A DNA stretch of 64,000 bases from Pectobacterium sp. PL152 (GCA_021907015.1 CP091064.1:4898001-4962000); one strand, 5' to 3'. Numbered from the stretch's first letter, positions 8,207 to 19,311 are shown. Program-made: numbers and translations. The notes: a model not told the origin generated them from the letters alone.

Positions 8207-10882
8207 TTACTGTGCGGCTTTCTTAGCGGTTTTAGCGGCTTTTGCTGCAGGTTCAACCACTTCCGTTTTTACCTCTTCAGAGAACTTACGACCATAGTAA
8301 GTATCCAGCAGAATCTGTTTCAGTTCGGAAATCAACGGGTAGCGTGGGTTTGCTCCAGTACACTGATCGTCGAATGCATCTTCTGACAGCTTATCTACCT
8401 TAGCCAGGAAATCGGCTTCCTGTACGCCAGCTTCTCGAATCGAGGTGGGGATCCCCAGCTCGGTCTTCATTTCTTCCAACCAGTTCAGCAATTTTTCGAT
8501 TTTCTGTGCGGTGCGATCGCTCGGCGCGGTTAAACGCAGGTGGTCGGCTATTTCCGCGTAGCGACGGCGTGCCTGCGGACGGTCATACTGGCTGAACGTT
8601 GTCTGCTTGGTCGGGTTGTCGTTCGCGTTATAGCGAATGACGTTTGAGATCAGCAGGGCGTTAGCCAGGCCGTGCGGGATATGGAATTCAGAGCCCAGCT
8701 TATGCGCCATGGAGTGGCAGACGCCGAGGAAGGCGTTGGCAAACGCGATCCCGGCAATCGTCGCGGCGTTGTGAACGCGCTCACGGGCAACCGGGTTTTT
8801 CGCGCCGTCGCGGTAGCTGTCTGGCAGGTTCTCCTTCAGCAGTTTCAGCGCTTGCAACGCCTGTCCGTCTGAATATTCGTTTGCCAGTACGGATACATAG
8901 GCTTCCAGTGAGTGTGTTACCGCATCGAGCCCACCAAACGCACACAGTGATTTCGGCATGTTCATCACCAGGTTGGCATCAACAATTGCCATATCTGGCG
9001 TCAGCGCATAGTCCGCTAACGGATATTTCTGACCGGTGGCATCGTCGGTCACCACGGCAAACGGCGTCACTTCGGAACCGGTACCGGAGGTGGTGGTAAT
9101 GGCCACCATTTTGGCTTTGACACCCATTTTCGGGAACTTGTAGATACGTTTACGGATGTCCATGAAACGCAGCGCCAGCTCTTCGAAATGCGTCGTAGGG
9201 TGTTCATACATCACCCACATGATTTTCGCCGCATCCATTGGCGAACCGCCGCCCAGCGCAATGATTACATCCGGTTTGAAGGAGTGCATTTGCTCGGCGC
9301 CTTTACGCACGATGCTCAGCGTTGGATCAGCTTCAACTTCAAAGAAAACTTCGGTTTCCAGCCCGTGCTGTTTCAATACGGATGTCACCTGATCGACATA
9401 GCCATTGTTGAACAGGAAGCGGTCGGTCACGATAAATGCACGTTTAGCACCATCGGAGGCGACTTCTTCAAGAGCAATGGGCAGTGAGCCGCGACGGAAA
9501 TAAATGGATTTGGGAAGTTTGTGCCACAACATATTCTCTGCTCGCTTGGCTACCGTTTTCTTGTTGATCAAGTGCTTCGGACCGACGTTTTCGGAGATAG
9601 AGTTTCCGCCCCAGGAGCCACAGCCCAGCGTCAGCGACGGCGCGAGTTTGAAGTTGTAGAGATCGCCGATACCCCCCTGAGAAGCCGGTGTGTTAATCAG
9701 GATACGGGCAGTTTTCATCATATTGCCGAAATGATTCACGCGCTCTGGCTGATTGTCCTGATCGGTATACAGACAGGATGTGTGACCGATACCACCCATT
9801 GCGACCAGTTTTTCCGCTTTAATGACGGCGTCGTTGAAATCTTTCGCACGGTACATCGCCAGCGTCGGGGACAGTTTTTCATGCGCAAACGGTTCGGACT
9901 CATCGACCGCGGTAACTTCACCGATCAACACTTTAGTGTTGGCAGGGACGGTGATGCCTGCCATTTCTGCGATTTTCGGTGCGGGCTGGCCTACGATATC
10001 GGCATTCAGTGAACCGTTCTTCAGCAAAATACCCTGAACGGCATGAAGTTCTTTGCCTTTCAGCATGTAGCCGCCGTGGGTAGCAAAACGCTCACGCACG
10101 GCATCATAGACGCTGTCTACGACGATGACTGACTGCTCTGACGCACAAATGACGCCGTTATCGAAGGTTTTCGACATCAGAATAGAGGCAACGGCACGTT
10201 TGATATCCGCGGTTTCATCAACGACAACAGGCGTGTTACCGGCACCAACGCCGATTGCCGGTTTACCGGAGCTGTACGCGGCTTTCACCATACCTGGGCC
10301 ACCGGTAGCCAGAATCAGGTTGATATCCGGATGGTGCATAAGCTGGTTGGACAGCTCAACGGAAGGCTGATCGATCCAGCCGATGATATCTTTCGGCGCA
10401 CCTGCCGCAATTGCCGCTTGCAGAACAATGTCTGCGGCTTTATTGGTCGCATTTTTTGCACGCGGATGCGGAGAGAAGATAATTCCGTTACGGGTCTTCA
10501 GGCTGATCAGCGCTTTAAAAATCGCGGTAGAAGTGGGGTTGGTGGTGGGAACAATACCGCAAATCAGGCCAATCGGCTCTGCAATGGTAATCGTACCAAA
10601 GGTGTCATCAGTAGAGAGGACGCCGCAGGTTTTTTCATCCTGATAGGCGTTATAAATGTATTCAGATGCGAAATGGTTTTTGATGACTTTATCTTCCACG
10701 ATCCCCATGCCGGATTCGGCAACCGCCATTTTTGCCAGCGGGATACGGGCATCCGATGCAGCGAGTGCGGCAGCGCGGAAGATCTTGTCCACCTGTTCCT
10801 GAGTGTAAGTGGCAAATTCCTGCTGTGCCTTTCTCACTCTTTCGACCAGTGCGTTAAGTTCAGCAACGTTGGTTACGGCCAT
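8207..10882 (-). CDS. adhE: Bifunctional acetaldehyde-CoA/alcohol dehydrogenase
   Basis: Converts acetyl-CoA through acetaldehyde to ethanol, oxidising two NADH, in mixed-acid fermentation; the family forms long filaments called spirosomes. The N-terminal aldehyde dehydrogenase half (about 1-440) has the catalytic Cys in FDNGVICASEQS. The C-terminal iron-dependent alcohol dehydrogenase half (about 450-870) has ALGGGSPMDAAK and the metal-binding His residues in CHSMAHKLGSEFHIPHG. Length 891 residues, the same as E. coli, with a Lys/Ala-rich tail. Intact over 2.7 kb. ATG is preceded by CAGGAGAGC. Monocistronic, with about 1 kb of non-coding DNA upstream. Confidence 0.98.
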   Translation of the reverse strand: MAVTNVAELNALVERVRKAQQEFATYTQEQVDKIFRAAALAASDARIPLAKMAVAESGMGIVEDKVIKNHFASEYIYNAYQDEKTCGVLSTDDTFGTITIAEPIGLICGIVPTTNPTSTAIFKALISLKTRNGIIFSPHPRAKNATNKAADIVLQAAIAAGAPKDIIGWIDQPSVELSNQLMHHPDINLILATGGPGMVKAAYSSGKPAIGVGAGNTPVVVDETADIKRAVASILMSKTFDNGVICASEQSVIVVDSVYDAVRERFATHGGYMLKGKELHAVQGILLKNGSLNADIVGQPAPKIAEMAGITVPANTKVLIGEVTAVDESEPFAHEKLSPTLAMYRAKDFNDAVIKAEKLVAMGGIGHTSCLYTDQDNQPERVNHFGNMMKTARILINTPASQGGIGDLYNFKLAPSLTLGCGSWGGNSISENVGPKHLINKKTVAKRAENMLWHKLPKSIYFRRGSLPIALEEVASDGAKRAFIVTDRFLFNNGYVDQVTSVLKQHGLETEVFFEVEADPTLSIVRKGAEQMHSFKPDVIIALGGGSPMDAAKIMWVMYEHPTTHFEELALRFMDIRKRIYKFPKMGVKAKMVAITTTSGTGSEVTPFAVVTDDATGQKYPLADYALTPDMAIVDANLVMNMPKSLCAFGGLDAVTHSLEAYVSVLANEYSDGQALQALKLLKENLPDSYRDGAKNPVARERVHNAATIAGIAFANAFLGVCHSMAHKLGSEFHIPHGLANALLISNVIRYNANDNPTKQTTFSQYDRPQARRRYAEIADHLRLTAPSDRTAQKIEKLLNWLEEMKTELGIPTSIREAGVQEADFLAKVDKLSEDAFDDQCTGANPRYPLISELKQILLDTYYGRKFSEEVKTEVVEPAAKAAKTAKKAAQ

Positions 10883-11226
10883 AATGCTCTCCTGATAAAT
10901 GTTAAACTCTTTCAGTCAATTGTTCGCCGAATAGAACAGTATAGATAAACGAATGGGGGCGTTTCCGTTACCTGGCTATTCTTTTCTGCCTATTTCGCGT
11001 TAATTGACTCAAAGAGCTTGTCAGCCGCCGTTGTGGCGCGATTGCTGCTTTTAAAATACTGTAATCGCCGATACCGTAAATTTTTGAAATATTGTTTTGA
11101 AAACACATCAAAATTAAGAAGATTTACGTGCCTGCTACGTTATGAAATGAGCATACCTATTTGTGGGTGCTTTTTTGTGATCAATATCGAATTTTCTTTA
11201 TGCTGACACCATTCAGCATGCTGATG

Positions 11227-11255
11227 TTGATAATGACTATCATTAACCAGATAAA
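11227..11255 (+). promoter_or_regulatory. Fur box overlapping a candidate promoter
   Basis: GATAATGACTATCATTAAC (11229-11247) matches the 19-bp Fur consensus at 16 positions and is near-palindromic. It overlaps TTGATA (11227-11232), spaced 17 bp from GATAAA (11250-11255), as expected for an iron-repressed promoter firing rightwards. No known iron gene is adjacent. Confidence 0.6.
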
Positions 11256-11374
11256 ATCAGCGGTTTTTCTACCTAAAATGGATTGGTAAAGGATGGACAG
11301 CGGACGTTGAAGTGAAGCTGTGGCGGGAGGAATTCCTGTAGTGGCTTGCCCTATTATGAGAATGGGCTATTCGT

Positions 11375-11497
11375 ATGAAACGTGTTCGTATAAACGGTGC
11401 TTATATCTTAATCGGGTTAGTTATTTTGCTCGTATCCTACCGCAGGGACGTTTCACGCACTTATCACGCAAAACAAGTAATAAAATTGTTAAAATAA
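11375..11497 (+). CDS. Putative 40-residue single-span membrane peptide
   Basis: ORF of 40 codons ending TAA, about 120 nt downstream of the Fur-box promoter. The product begins MKRVRINGAYILIGLVILLV and continues SYRRDVSRTYHAKQVIKLLK. That is a basic N terminus, one hydrophobic stretch of about 13 residues (residues 9-21) and a basic tail, which resembles known enterobacterial small membrane proteins in layout. I do not recognise a family. The ribosome site is weak (GAGAATGGG, about 10 nt upstream). It could equally be part of a non-coding Fur-controlled transcript. Confidence 0.33.
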   Translation: MKRVRINGAYILIGLVILLVSYRRDVSRTYHAKQVIKLLK

Positions 11498-11920
11498 TAA
11501 CATTTCGGTCAGATAATGACGCGGACAGGTAAGCGTGCATCATCATTTTTGTGCTGTGAAAATGATGAAACCCACTACGATGTTTTTTGTTCAAAATCTA
11601 TAAATTGCTGAATATTTAAAAAATATTTGCAATTAAAGACAAAAGTCATTGTTTGTCATTGGGTTAATGGTTGCATCTAACGGTTGAGATAAAACACTTG
11701 CTGGGTTGTAGTAAAGAAAATTAAGCAACATCAATGTAAAAATATTGGCGAATGTGTCCGCTTTTGATAGCTTCGAGTTTCGACCTATTATTCGTTATTC
11801 ACCCATAAATTAATTTTATGATTTATTTGGATAATGGGCGATCTTTTCTGCTCTATGTGACGTTAATCTTTATGCATAGAGTCCGGTATGGCGTTGTATC
11901 AAGACAGGGGCGTTTATAAA

Positions 11921-13557
11921 GTGAAAATTCGTAAAACAAAACGATGCTTTGTTACCAGTATGATTGCCGCAGCAGTGATGGCGTCATGCGTGAATGTTCA
12001 GGCTGCTAATGTACCTGCCGGTGTTGAGCTGGCGAAAGAGCAGGTTCTGGTGAGAAACAATGGCGCTGAGGTGTCATCACTGGATCCGCATAAAATAGAA
12101 GGTGTACCGGAATCCAACGTTGCTCGCGATTTATATGAAGGGCTGGTGATTTCCGATCCTGACGGACACCCGATTCCCGGCGTGGCTGAGCGGTGGGAAA
12201 GCAGCGACTTTAAAGTCTGGACATTCCATTTACGCAAAAGACGCCAAGTGGTCAAATGGCGAACCGGTTACCGCGCAAGATTTCGTTTATAGCTGGCAAC
12301 GTTTGGCCGACCCGAAAACCGTTTCTCCTTACGCCAGCTATTTACAATATGGCCATCTGCTGAATATCGATGACATCATCGCCAGCAAGAAAGCGCCCGA
12401 TACGCTGGGCGTAAAAGCACTCGACGACCATACGCTGGAAGTCACATTAAGCGAACCGATCCCGTACTTTTATAAATTACTGAATCACTCGTCCATGTCC
12501 CCGGTAAATAAAGCGGTAGTGGAGAAATTTGGTGATAAATGGACTCAGCCGGAAAACTGGGTAGGGAATGGTGCCTACCGCCTGAAATCCTGGGTCGTGA
12601 ATGAGCGGCTTGTGCTGGAGCGTAATACCCAGTATTGGGATAACGCCAAGACCGTGATTAATCAGGTCACTTATCTGCCCATTGCTTCTGAAGTGACGGA
12701 TGTTAACCGTTACCGCGCGGGTGAAATTGATGTCACCAATAACAAATTACCCATCGAGCTATTTCAGAAGCTGAAAAAGAAATCCCACAAGAAGTTAACG
12801 TTAATCCCTTCCTCTGTACGTATTATTACGAAATCAACAACCAGAAACCGCCGTTTAACGATGTTCGGGTGCGTACAGCGCTGCGTATGGGGCTGGATCA
12901 AGACATATTGACCAATAAAGTGAAAAATCAGGGCGATATTCCGGCCTATGGCTATATTCCTCCGTTTACGGACGGCCTGAAAGCGCACACGCCAGAGTGG
13001 TTTACCTGGCACAGGCGAAACGTAACGAAGAAGCGAAAAAACTACTGGCGGAAGCAGGCTATACCGCAGAAAAACCACTAACGTTTAATTTGCTCTATAA
13101 CTCGTCCGATCTGCACAAAAAGCTGGCGATTGCAGCGGCATCAGTGTGGAAACAGAATCTGGGCGTTGACGTGAAACTGGAAAACCAGGAGTGGAAAACC
13201 TATCTCAGTACGCGTCATCAGGGGAACTACGATGTCGCACGTGCCGGATGGTGTGCGGACTATAACGAACCGACATCGTTCCTGAATAGTATGCTGTCAG
13301 GCAGCAGCAACAACACGGCGCATTATAAGAGCGCGGCGTTTGACAAGTTGATGGAGCAGGCTATTCAGGCGAAAACGGATGATGAACGCGCACAGATTTA
13401 TCAGCAGGCGGAATCACAGTTGGATAAAGATGCGGCTATCGTACCGGTCTATTACTACGCGAATACCCGACTGGTAAAACCTTATGTCGGTGGCATTACC
13501 GGCAAAGATCCGTTGGATAATCTACGGGTGAAAGATCTTTACATCATTAAGCATTAA
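11921..13557 (+). pseudogene. oppA: Periplasmic oligopeptide-binding protein OppA, first copy, frameshifted
   Basis: SBP_bac_5 family receptor for the Opp ABC importer. The signal peptide runs to VQA|ANVPAG. The body contains EVSSLDPHKIEGVPESN, the signature region KVWTFHLRK, YPNN-like VTYLPIASEVTDVNRYR and a C terminus ending VKDLYIIKH. Repaired length is about 545 residues. GTG 11921 (AGGGG ten bases upstream) gives a standard signal peptide; ATG 11888 would add 11 residues. Three breaks: an extra A in AAAA 12236-12239, a missing A at 12774-12778 and a missing G at 13008-13009. About 80% alike to the second copy downstream by eye, so a tandem duplication. Confidence 0.9.
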
Positions 13558-13752
13558 TCCGTCGCGATGTTATTTACGGTTTGATGCAAATGAAATGAGC
13601 GAGCTGCGATTAATTTGGTGTTTAATCTCTGGTTACCCATTCCCAGAATGTGGGAATGGGGTGTGACTGGAACCGGTTAATCGCTTCTCATAGGGTGCTA
13701 ATTCAGGAATTGTGCCGGGATAACTAGCACGACAACATTACAGGAGAAAATA

Positions 13753-15386
13753 ATGACACACATCACAACTAAAAAGAGTAGCAGCCGCTATTATTGCGGC
13801 ATTGAGTAGCACGATGGCTTTTTCTGCCTTTGCCGCGACCGTTCCCGCCGGCGTTCAGTTAGCAGAAAACAAGAATTGGTTCGTAACAACGGCGCTGAAG
13901 TTTCCTCCCTCGACCCGCATAAAATTGAAGGCGTACCGGAATCCAACGTGTCACGCGATCTGCTGGAAGGCTTAGTTATTTCCGACGTTAATGGCAAAAC
14001 CGTTCCTGGCGTAGCGGAAAGTTGGGATAACAAAGATTTTAAAGTGTGGACGTTCCACCTGCGTAAAGATGCCAAATGGTCAGATGGTTCGCCGGTTACT
14101 GCACAAGATTTCGTCTACAGCTGGCAGCGTCTGGCCGATCCGAAAACCGCATCGCCTTATGCCAGCTATCTGCAATATGGTCATTTGCTGAATATCGATG
14201 ACATCATCGCCGGCAAAAATCTCCCGATACGCTGGGTGTGAAAGCGCTGGACGATCATACCTTTGAAGTGACGCTTTCCGAAGCGGTGCCTTATTTCTAT
14301 AAACTGCCCGTTTATGCCGCCATGTCTCCCGTTAATAAAACAGCAATCGAGAAGTTCGGTGATAAATGGACGCAGCCGCAGAATTGGGTCGGTAATGGTG
14401 CTTATAAGCTGAAAGAGTGGGTGGTGAATGAAAAACTCGTACTGGAACGCAACCCGCAATATTGGGATAACGCCCATACGGTGATCAATAAAGTGACGTA
14501 TCTGCCGATTTCGTCCGAAGTCACAGACGTTAACCGCTACCGCAGCGGTGAAATTGATATGACCTATAACCAGTTGCCGATTGAATTATTCCAAAAGCTG
14601 AAGAAAGAAATTCCTGATGAAGTAAAAGTGAATCCGTACCTGTGCACTTACTATTACGAGATCAATAATCAGAAGCCACCGTTTAACGATGTCCGAGTGC
14701 GTGATGCGCTGCGCATGGGGCTGAATCAGGATATTCTGACTAACAAGGTGAAGAATCAGGGCGATATTCCGGCCTATGGTTTTGTACCGCCATATATTGA
14801 TGGTTTCAAGGCACAGACGCCAGAGTGGTTCACCTGGTCTCAGGAGAAACGTAATGAAGAGGCGAAGAAACTGTTAGCGGAAGCTGGCTATACGGCACAG
14901 AAACCGTTGACGCTAAATCTGCTATACAACACCTCCGATCTGCATAAGAAAATCGCTATCGCCGCTGCCTCTATCTGGAAACAGAATATCGGCGTAGACG
15001 TTAAGCTGGAAAACCAGGAATGGAAAACCTTCCTCAGTTCTCGTCATCAGGGCAGTTATGACATCGCGCGTGGCGGATGGTGTGCGGACTATAACGAACC
15101 TTCCACCTTCCTGAACAGCATGCTGTCAGACAGCAGCAGTAACACTGCACATTATAAGAGCAAAGAGTTTGATGCGCTGGTGGCGAAGTCCTTACAGGTG
15201 AAAACCGATGAGGAACGTGCAGACGTTTATCAGCAGGCCGAAGCATTACTGAATAAAGACGCGGTAATTGCCCCGGTTTATTACTATGCGAATACCCGAT
15301 TGGTGAAACCTTATGTTGGTGGATTAACCGGTAAAGATCCCCAGGATAATGTTTACGTGAAAGATCTTTATATCATCAAGCACTAA
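13753..15386 (+). pseudogene. oppA: Periplasmic oligopeptide-binding protein OppA, second copy, frameshifted
   Basis: Second SBP_bac_5 receptor, immediately ahead of oppB, so it is the best candidate for the operon's main binding protein. ATG 13753 follows AGGAG at 13742-13746. The repaired signal peptide is MTHITTKKS-VAAAIIAALSSTMAFSAFA followed by ATVPAGVQLAEKQELVRNN. Breaks lie near 13771-13782, at AAAA 13866-13869 and at AAAAA 14215-14219; from 14238 the frame is open for 382 residues to the end (VKDLYIIKH). In E. coli only one oppA precedes oppBCDF. The two copies may have different peptide preferences, which is inference. Confidence 0.92.
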
Positions 15387-15439
15387 TCATAATGGCTGGC
15401 GCATGTAACTGTGCTGCCAGCCTTTTATAGGTACGAGCA

Positions 15440-16357
15440 ATGTTAAAATTTATTCTTCGCCGCTGTTTGGAGGCGATTCCGACACTATTCATCCTGATCA
15501 CCATTTCGTTTTTCATGATGCGACTGGCTCCCGGCAGCCCTTTTACCGGTGAGCGTAATTTGCCGCCGGAAGTGATGGCGAATATCGAAGCCAAATATCA
15601 TCTGAACGACCCAATGATGACGCAGTACGGTAATTATCTACTGCAACTGGTGCAGGGCGATTTCGGTCCTTCTTTTAAATACAAAGACTATTCCGTGAAC
15701 GATTTGGTTGCGACGTCTTTCCCCGTTTCTGCAAAATTGGGGGCCGCAGCATTCATTCTGGCGATTGTTTTTGGTGTGAGTGCAGGCGTGATCGCTGCGC
15801 TGAATCAGAATACGAAATGGGATTATACCGTGATGGGCTTTGCCATGACGGGGTGGTGATTCCCAGCTTTGTCGTCGCGCCGTTGCTGGTGCTGATTTTC
15901 GCCATTACGCTGCGTTGGTTACCCGGCGGGGCTGGAACGGTGGGGCGCCCAAATACATGATTTTACCGATGGTGGCGCTGTCTTTGTCTTATATCGCCAG
16001 CATTGCGCGTATCACCCGAGGGTCGATGATCGAGGTTTTACACTCTAACTTCATCCGCACCCGCGCGCCAAAGGGTTACCGATGCGTCGCATCGTCCTGC
16101 GACATGCGCTGAAGCCTGCGCTGCTGCCTGTGCTCTCCTATATGGGACCGGCGTTTGTGGGCATTATTACCGGTTCAATGGTTATTGAAACCATTTTTGG
16201 CTTACCCGGTATTGGACAACTGTTCGTAAACGGCGCACTGAACCGCGACTATTCACTGGTACTGAGCCTGACGATTCTGGTCGGCGGCTTAACCATTCTC
16301 TTTAATGCGATCATTGACGTGCTCTACGCTGTTATCGATCCGAAAATTCGCTATTAA
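15440..16357 (+). pseudogene. oppB: Oligopeptide ABC permease OppB, frameshifted three times
   Basis: Inner-membrane subunit of the Opp importer, about 306 residues and six spans. The N terminus MLKFILRRCLEAIPTLFILI and the family motif LAPGSPF are followed by a large periplasmic loop. The permease coupling motif is in the segment RGSMIEVLHSNFIRTARAKG when repaired. The C terminus ends VIDPKIRY. Breaks: GGGG 15850-15853, GGGG 15928-15931 and the GC-rich CGCACCCGCGCGCC near 16056-16069. In all three the expected sequence resumes after adding one base. Twelve bases separate it from oppC. Confidence 0.92.
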
Positions 16358-16368
16358 TTGGGGGCGCT

Positions 16369-17276
16369 ATGTTTTGAATCGAAAAAACGTTGAAGCGTTA
16401 GAGAACTTCACCGAGCAGACAGAAATTGAAGGGCGCAGCCTGTGGCAGGATGCGCGCCTGCGCTTTATCCATAACCGCGCAGCGCTGGCCAGCCTGTTTG
16501 TGCTGGCGGTGATTACCGTATTTGTGATTTTCGCCCCGATGCTGTCCGCATTTGATTACGCCGATACGGACTGGGGCATGATGTCAGCTGCGCCGGATAT
16601 GACCTCTGGACACTATTTTGGTACGGACTCCTCTGGTCGCGATCTGCTGGTTCGCGTTGCTATCGGCGGTCGCGTGTCGCTGATGGTCGGCGTGGCGGCC
16701 GCGCTGGTTGCCGTGATCGTCGGTACGCTGTATGGCGCGATGTCCGGCTATCTGGGCGGGAAAGTGGATTCAGTGATGATGCGTCTGCTGGAGATCCTCA
16801 ACTCATTCCCATTCATGTTCTTCGTGATTCTGCTGGTCACGTTCTTCGGGCAGAACATGCTGTTGATCTTCGTGGCCATCGGTATGGTGTCCTGGCTCGA
16901 TATGGCGCGTATTGTGCGCGGTCAGACGCTGAGCCTGAAACGTAAAGAGTTTATTGAAGCGGCGATGGTGTCTGGTGTTTCCACGCGCGGTATCGTGTTA
17001 CGTCACGTGGTGCCGAACGTGCTGGGCGTGGTGGTGGTATATGCCTCTCTGCTGGTGCCAAGCATGATTCTGTTCGAATCTTTCCTGAGCTTCCTGGGAC
17101 TGGGAACGCAGGAACCGTTAAGCAGCTGGGGCGCCTTGCTGAATGATGGTGCGAACTCAATGGAAGTGTCGCCGTGGTTGCTGTTCTATCCGGCGGCGTT
17201 TCTGGTCGTTACGCTGTTTTGTTTTAACTTTATCGGCGATGGCCTGCGTGATGCCCTCGACCCGAAAGATCGCTGA
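16369..17276 (+). pseudogene. oppC: Oligopeptide ABC permease OppC, frameshifted at the start
   Basis: Second membrane subunit of Opp, about 302 residues. Landmarks are the N-terminal cytoplasmic stretch EGRSLWQDARLRFIHNRAA, the loop GHYFGTDSSGRDLLVR, and the ABC-permease EAA region EFIEAAMVSGVSTRGIV with the coupling glycine. The annotated ATG 16369 reads ATG TTT TGA because the T run 16372-16375 has four Ts. A fifth T gives MFLNRKNVEALENF, matching E. coli in length. The downstream frame is open to DALDPKDR. OppD starts 11 bases later. Confidence 0.93.
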
Positions 17277-17287
17277 GGAGCATCAAC

Positions 17288-18281
17288 ATGAGCAAGATTG
17301 AGTTAACTGGTGCGCACGACGCGCTGCTACATGTTCAGGATCTACGGGTAACGTTCAAGACACAGGACGGAGACGTGACGGCGGTTAATGACCTGAACTT
17401 CACGCTCAACGCGGGTGAAACGCTGGGGATTGTCGGTGAATCTGGCTCCGGTAAATCACAAACGGCGTTTGCGCTAATGGGGCTGCTGGCCCGCAATGGG
17501 CGTATCGGCGGTTCGGCGCGTTTTCGTGGCAAAGAAATTCTCAACTTACCTGAGAGCCAACTGAATAAGCTGCGTGCTGAAGAAATCAGTATGATTTTTC
17601 AGGATCCGATGACCTCGCTGAACCCTTACATACGCGTCGGTGAACAGCTGATGGAAGTGCTGATGCTGCACAAGAGCATGAGCAAAAGTCAGGCGTTTGA
17701 AGAGTCGGTCAAAATGCTGGATGCGGTTAAAATGCCAGAAGCGCGTAAGCGCATGAAGATGTATCCGCATGAGTTTTCCGGCGGGATGCGCCAGCGTGTG
17801 ATGATCGCGATGGCGCTGCTGTGCCGTCCAAAACTGCTGATTGCCGATGAACCGACAACGGCACTGGATGTGACGGTTCAGGCGCAGATTATGACGCTGC
17901 TGAACGAGCTGAAGCGCGAGTTTAATACCGCCATTATCATGATCACCCATGATCTGGGCGTCGTTGCCGGTATTTGTGACAAGGTGCTGGTGATGTATGC
18001 CGGGCGCACCATGGAATACGGCGCGGCACGCGATGTCTTTATCATCCAAGCCACCCGTATTCTGTCGGCCTGCTCAATGCTGTACCGCGTCTGGATGCGG
18101 AAGATGAGGTGCTGGCGACTATTCCGGGTAATCCGCCTAACTTATTGCGTCTGCCGAAAGGGTGTCCGTTCCAACCACGCTGCCCGTATTCAATGGATGT
18201 CTGCCACAGCGCACCCGCGCTGGAATCTTTGGTGATGGCCGCTTGCGCGCCTGCTTTAGAGCGATTGAGGAGGTGGTATGA
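17288..18281 (+). pseudogene. oppD: Oligopeptide ABC ATPase OppD, frameshifted twice near the C terminus
   Basis: First ATPase of the Opp importer. Walker A GESGSGKS is at residues 50-57; Q-loop ISMIFQDPMTSLNP, ABC signature FSGGMRQR and Walker B LLIADEPTTALD follow. The oligopeptide C-terminal domain contains RLPKGCPFQPRCP, a Cys-rich region found in OppD/DppD proteins that bind an iron-sulfur cluster. Breaks at TTT 18038-18040 (DVFYHPSHPYSVGL restored) and TTT 18228-18230 (LESFGDGRLRACF restored). The restored stop TGA overlaps the oppF start (ATGA), as expected in this operon. Confidence 0.93.
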
Positions 18282-19311
18282 ACAACGCGGACGAGAAAAA
18301 GGTGTTGTTAGAAGTGGACGACCTGAAAGTCCACTTTGATGTCAGAGATGATAAGCAGTGGTTCTGGCAGCCGCCGAAAAACTGAAAGCGGTCGATGGCG
18401 TGACGCTGCGTTTATATGAAGGTGAAACGCTGGGCGTTGTGGGGGAATCTGGCTGCGGTAAGTCTACTCTGGCACGTGCCATTATCGGACTGGTAAAGGC
18501 GACCGACGGACGCGTCACCTGGCTGGGGAAAGACCTGCTTGGCATGAGTGATGACCAATGGCGTGCGGCGCGTAGCGATATTCAGATGATATTCCAGGAT
18601 CCGCTGGCGTCGTTGAATCCGCGTATGACCATCGGCGAAATTATTGCCGAGCCGTTAAAGGTTTATCATCCCGAACTGGATCGGCAGACGGTAAAAGATC
18701 GCGTGAAAGCGATGATGTTAAAGGTTGGGCTGCTGCCGAACCTGATCAACCGCTATCCGCATGAATTTTCCGGCGGCCAGTGTCAGCGTATTGGGATCGC
18801 GCGTGCGCTGATTCTGGAACCGAAGCTGATTATCTGTGACGAACCGGTTTCCGCGCTGGACGTGTCGATTCAGGCGCAGGTGGTTAACCTGCTGCGCCAG
18901 CTACAACGTGAAATGCGCCTGTCGCTGATTTTTATCGCTCATGACTTATCGGTAGTGAAACATATTTCCGATCGCGTGTTGGTTATGTATCTGGGTCATG
19001 CAGTGGAGCTGGGCACGTACGATCAGGTCTATCAAAACCCGCAACATCCCTACACCCGCGCACTGATGTCTGCTGTGCCCATTCCCGATCCCGATCAGGA
19101 GCGCAATAAGCAGATACAACTGCTGGAAGGGGATTTGCCTTCCCCGATCAATCCGCCATCGGGCTGCGTGTTCTGCACTCGCTGTCCGGTTGTCGGCCCT
19201 GAATGCTCGAAAACCCGTCCCTTGCTGGAAGGAAGCTTTACGCACGCGGTGTCGTGCCTGAAAGTCGATCCTCAGGCGCTGTTACCGGTGGAAGAGGTCG
19301 AACCACAGTAA
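18278..19311 (+). pseudogene. oppF: Oligopeptide ABC ATPase OppF, frameshifted
   Basis: Second ATPase of the Opp importer, about 345 residues. MNNADEKKVLLEVDDLKVHF begins the protein; Walker A GESGCGKST, signature FSGGQCQR and Walker B LIICDEPVSALD are all present, with the Cys-containing C-terminal oligopeptide domain (GCVFCTRCPVVGPEC). The break is at AAAAA 18377-18381, where one more A restores FWQPPKKLKAVDGVTLR. Overlaps oppD by four bases, so the two ATPases are translationally coupled. Last gene of the operon, followed by a terminator hairpin. Confidence 0.93.

Larger units (their letters stand above)
10883..11887. other. 1-kb intergenic region, adhE-oppA
   Basis: AT-rich divergent control region. 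In E. coli this interval holds ychE; no MarC-family gene is visible here in any frame. I see a Fur-box promoter (11227-11255) and a 40-codon ORF (11375-11497), described separately. I also see a 12-bp palindrome TCAGCATGCTGA beside ATGCTGACACCATTCAGCAT near 11205-11225, and a perfect 10-bp stem TCATCATTTT/AAAATGATGA around 11540-11569. The rest (11570-11887) is very AT-rich and probably carries the oppA leader. Confidence 0.6.

Noticed and set aside
9521-10948. Long antisense ORFs (163 and 205 aa) inside adhE
   Set aside because: They are shadows of the intact adhE frame in GC-rich third positions, with no family match.
11320-11532. 70-residue ORF overlapping the small membrane peptide
   Set aside because: A different frame with mixed composition and no hydrophobic organisation; the 40-codon frame is better.
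15850-16070. Programmed ribosomal frameshifting in oppB
   Set aside because: No slippery heptamer with downstream pseudoknot, three breaks in one gene, and the same type of break in many unrelated genes.
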